A DNA stretch of 55,265 nt from Thiococcus pfennigii (lineage in GTDB: Bacteria > Pseudomonadota > Gammaproteobacteria > Chromatiales > Chromatiaceae), in assembly GCF_016583835.1 (NCBI RefSeq), contig NZ_NRRW01000023.1:1-55265 (forward strand), read 5' to 3'. This document shows, in pieces, positions 52,946 to 55,265 of the stretch. The notes under the pieces were generated by a model. It saw nothing but the letters and a program-made list of their open reading frames with translations, made no database searches and had not been told where the DNA came from. Position 1 is the first letter of the stretch, and each line of letters starts with the position of its first letter. The translations under genes were made by a program, and so were the position numbers.

Positions 52946-54457
52946 TCAGGGCGCGGCCGGCGCGGCGCGTCGTGCGACCCGGGCCAGCCCGTCGAGATTG
53001 CCGTCGGCGGCGAGGCGATAGCCCTCGATGTCACGGCGGGCGACGAAGATCTGGTCCTCGTACCAGAGCGGGATGTAGGGCAGGTCGGCGAGGAGTTGGC
53101 GCTGGATGGCGCGGTAGAGGTCGGCCTGGACCGCCAGGTCCGGCTCGCCGCGGGCGCGCTCGATCAGGTCGTCGACGCGGGCGCTGCGGTAGCGGCCGCG
53201 GTTGGCGCCATCGGGCGGCAGCGAGGCGCTGTGGAAGGCGTAGCGGAAGATGTCGGGGATACGCACGCCGACCCAGGTGAGGCCGTAGAGCTGGAAGCGC
53301 CCGGCCTGGACGTCGCCGAAGAAGGTGCCCCAGTCGTAGCTGCGGATCTCCAGCTCGATGCCGACCGCCGCGAGCTGGGCCTGGAGGACGGCGGCGAGGC
53401 GCAGCCGGAAGGGATCGCTCGAACTCTTGTAGACGAGCCGTAGCGGGTTGCTGGGGCCGAAGCCCGCAGCCGCGAGCTGGGCGCGTGCCGCCGCCAGGTC
53501 GTAGGCCGGCGGGCTCAGTGCGGCGCCGACCCAATGTTCGGGCGGGAAGATCGCCGCCGCCGGGCGGGCCGCGCCCTGGAACAGGTAGCGGATGATGGCG
53601 TCGCGATCGATCGCCTGGGCGATCGCCTCGCGCACCGCGAGCTGCCGCGTCGCCGGGTCCTCCAAGTTGAAGCCGAGGTAGGAGAAATTGACCCCGTCGC
53701 GCCGGCGGACCTGGACCTCGGCGCGCCCGCGCAGGAGGCCGACGAGCTCCGGCGACAGGTCGTTCTGGAGCATGTCGATCTCGCCGCGCAGGAGCTTCAT
53801 GACCCGCACGCTCGGGTCGCGCACCGCGACCAGCTCGAATCGCTGTCCGTCGGCACGCCGCGCGAGGCGCAGCCGGCCCGGCTCGGGCCAGGCGACGAAG
53901 CGGAACGGCCCGCTACCGAGCGGCGCGCGCTGAAACGGGTGACCAGCGGCGATGCCGGCCGCCGGCAGGATGCCGATGCCGAGATAGGCCGGGAACAACG
54001 GGTCCGGTGCGGAGAGATGGAAGTCGATGCGCTCGGGACCGTCGCTCGCGACGGTCTCGATCAGGCCGAGGGTGGCACGGTGCGGCGAGCCCATCGCCGG
54101 ATCGAGGATGGACTCGAAGGTCGCGACGACATCCTCGGCGACCAGCCGGCGCCCGTCGGCGAAGGTCCGACCCGCCGCACCGAGCGTGAAGCGGTAGTGG
54201 GTCGGCGTGATCGGCTCCCAGGTCGCAAGCCCCGGCTGCGGCAGGCCGCGCTCGTCGAGTTCGACGAGGCGGGCATAGAGCAGCCGGTTGACGCGCTCGG
54301 AGGTCGCATCCGTGGCCAGGCGCGGATCCAGGTTGCGCGGCCCGCTCGCGAGGCCGAGGCGCAGGACATCGTCGGGCGGTGCCACCGGCCCACCGCAGCC
54401 GCCCATTGCGAGCAGCGCCCAGATCAGGGGCGGCAGGAACGCCAACACGCGGCGCAT
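52946..54457 (-). CDS. extracellular solute-binding protein family 5 (oligopeptide type), probable lipoprotein
   Basis: A 503-residue protein of the DppA/OppA-type binding family. Residues 1-21 are a signal peptide ending in a weak lipobox (LLAMGGC), then the family body: [41 protein letters not shown], and [13 protein letters not shown]. It should bind peptides or a related solute in the periplasm. No permease or ATPase gene is adjacent; the partner upstream is a CYTH enzyme whose stop overlaps its ATG (TGATG). It could serve a transporter encoded elsewhere or have another role. Confidence 0.88.
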   Translation of the reverse strand: MRRVLAFLPPLIWALLAMGGCGGPVAPPDDVLRLGLASGPRNLDPRLATDATSERVNRLLYARLVELDERGLPQPGLATWEPITPTHYRFTLGAAGRTFADGRRLVAEDVVATFESILDPAMGSPHRATLGLIETVASDGPERIDFHLSAPDPLFPAYLGIGILPAAGIAAGHPFQRAPLGSGPFRFVAWPEPGRLRLARRADGQRFELVAVRDPSVRVMKLLRGEIDMLQNDLSPELVGLLRGRAEVQVRRRDGVNFSYLGFNLEDPATRQLAVREAIAQAIDRDAIIRYLFQGAARPAAAIFPPEHWVGAALSPPAYDLAAARAQLAAAGFGPSNPLRLVYKSSSDPFRLRLAAVLQAQLAAVGIELEIRSYDWGTFFGDVQAGRFQLYGLTWVGVRIPDIFRYAFHSASLPPDGANRGRYRSARVDDLIERARGEPDLAVQADLYRAIQRQLLADLPYIPLWYEDQIFVARRDIEGYRLAADGNLDGLARVARRAAPAAP

Positions 54458-54924
54458 CACCAGCTGAGGTACGGACAGCGGGCCAGGTTCACGTTGTAGT
54501 AGCGCGGATCGCCGGTGACCTCCTCGCCGAGCCAGTCGGGGCGGGCGAAGACCTCGTCCTCGGCGGCGAGCTCCACCTCGGCCATCACGAGACCGGCGTT
54601 GGCCCCAGCGAAGACGTCCAGGTCCCAGACGTGGTCGCCCGCGCGCACCCGGTAGCGGGTCTTCTCGATCGGCGGCGAGACGGCCAACTCGCCCAGCATC
54701 GCCTCGGCATCGGCGACCGGGATCGGATACTCGTACTCGCTGCGGCTGAGCCCGTTGCCCGGCCCCTTGATCGTCAGATAGGCGCGCTCGCCGGCGACCC
54801 GTGCACGCACCGTCGCCGTCGCCTGATTGACCAGGTAGCCCTGCAGGATGCGGGTCTCGGACAAGACCGCGGCGCGCCACCCGTCGCCGGCGACGAGAAA
54901 CTTGCGCTCGATCTCAACGGCCAT
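54457..54924 (-). CDS. CYTH domain protein (triphosphatase/adenylate-cyclase-type fold)
   Basis: A 155-residue single-domain CYTH protein. The N-terminal EIERKFLV signature gives the ExExK metal/triphosphate motif, followed by VRARVAGERAYLTIKGP, KTRYRV and a C-terminal AEVEL stretch. Small bacterial members hydrolyse inorganic triphosphate; cyclase or thiamine-triphosphatase activity is less likely for this short form. ATG 54924 opens directly at MAVEIERKFL with AAGGG upstream. It overlaps the next gene by one base and so is translationally coupled to it. Confidence 0.92.
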   Translation of the reverse strand: MAVEIERKFLVAGDGWRAAVLSETRILQGYLVNQATATVRARVAGERAYLTIKGPGNGLSRSEYEYPIPVADAEAMLGELAVSPPIEKTRYRVRAGDHVWDLDVFAGANAGLVMAEVELAAEDEVFARPDWLGEEVTGDPRYYNVNLARCPYLSW

Positions 54925-55026
54925 CGGCGCACCCTTTGCCGCACCTTGGGTAACACCGCCGGCACAGGTCCGCCCACCTCGCGGCACGCCTCGGTCGCCC
55001 CTCGCTCACGCTGGTCTCTCCCCGTC

Positions 55027-55040
55027 GTTCGATATCGAAC
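55027..55040. promoter_or_regulatory. perfect palindrome upstream of the CYTH operon
   Basis: GTTCGATATCGAAC is a perfect 14-bp palindrome about 100 bases before the CYTH start. It stands out as AT-richer than its surroundings and could be a repressor site. Prediction only. Confidence 0.3.
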
Positions 55041-55110
55041 CGTCAGTGTAATCGCACCGTCGCCTCGGCACGACCGAAGACACCGCCGAGGGCCAGGACA
55101 CCCCCAGCCG

Positions 55111-55171
55111 TAGGGGCCCGCTTGCGGGCGAGCGGCCGCCCGCCGGATCGCCCGCTTGCGGGCTCCTACCC
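55111..55171. repeat. pair of GCCCGCTTGCGGGC palindromes
   Basis: Two units, TAGGGGCCCGCTTGCGGGCG at 55111-55130 and CGCCCGCTTGCGGGCTCC at 55149-55166, each a perfect hairpin and of the same family as 51-72. The remaining bases to the window end hold no recognised gene. Confidence 0.6.
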
Positions 55172-55265
55172 TCGCCGGCCACCCTGCGGAGTCCGCCGGG
55201 GTGCCTCGTCTGAAATGACCCACTGACAAGAACGGACGGGGCTTGCGCGATGCCCACCCTACCCC

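Overview
The window is about 55 kb of very GC-rich chromosome. Gene content (Mrp-type cation/proton antiporter, split proton-translocating transhydrogenase, LapB, GlnE next to IlvE, PpsR, class Ia NrdB, a huge DUF3683-type lactate/glycolate dehydrogenase, and a protein with a protochlorophyllide-reductase C-terminal domain) points to a gammaproteobacterium of the Chromatiales type, most likely a phototrophic purple sulfur bacterium. That placement is inference from gene families. No rRNA, tRNA, CRISPR array or prophage was seen, and most of the window is ordinary core chromosome. Interspersed palindromic repeats fill several intergenic gaps.

Layout. 0.1-0.3 kb: repeats. 0.5-3.9 kb: a small coiled-coil protein and a four-PAS GGDEF/EAL c-di-GMP enzyme. 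4.1-4.3 kb: a 183-bp multi-hairpin palindrome. 4.3-11.8 kb: a ten-gene minus-strand operon for an Mrp/Mbh-like antiporter (E-F-G-D/E-B-C-D-D-x-D) with mostly overlapping genes and a candidate promoter/operator. 11.8-12.2 kb: repeats. 12.3-13.2 kb: a bilin-reductase-like protein fused to a PCP_red domain, with its own good promoter. 13.3-17.9 kb: a YhaN/SbcC-like and YhaO/SbcD-like nuclease pair. 18-21.5 kb: transglutaminase-like protein, a palindromic mobile-type repeat, then a divergent GlxA-type regulator and methyltransferase. 21.6-27.7 kb: phospholipase D with a membrane VTT domain, a glycosyltransferase and the glycogen debranching enzyme. 27.9-31.8 kb: the 1285-residue FAD/Fe-S dehydrogenase. 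31.9-34.2 kb: a small accessory patch (DUF29, a toxin-antitoxin pair whose toxin is frameshifted, Uma2 nuclease). 34.4-38.8 kb: phoU-galU, pyrF-lapB and a small secreted protein. 39-43 kb: transhydrogenase operon with a repeat element inserted inside it. 43.4-47 kb: ppsR, an unknown protein, repeats, hypC and a DUF4139 protein. 47.3-51.5 kb: glnE, ilvE and a zinc-finger protein. 51.6-54.9 kb: nrdB, an oligopeptide-type binding lipoprotein and a CYTH enzyme.

The genes speak mainly of energy and redox balance (Mrp antiporter, transhydrogenase, D-lactate-type dehydrogenase), carbon storage and envelope sugars (GlgX, GalU, glycosyltransferase, LapB), and nitrogen/phosphate control (GlnE, PhoU). 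The most unusual gene is the bilin-reductase-like/PCP_red fusion at 12.3-13.2 kb. The most unusual non-coding items are the 183-bp structured palindrome at 4.1 kb and the two families of intergenic palindromic elements.
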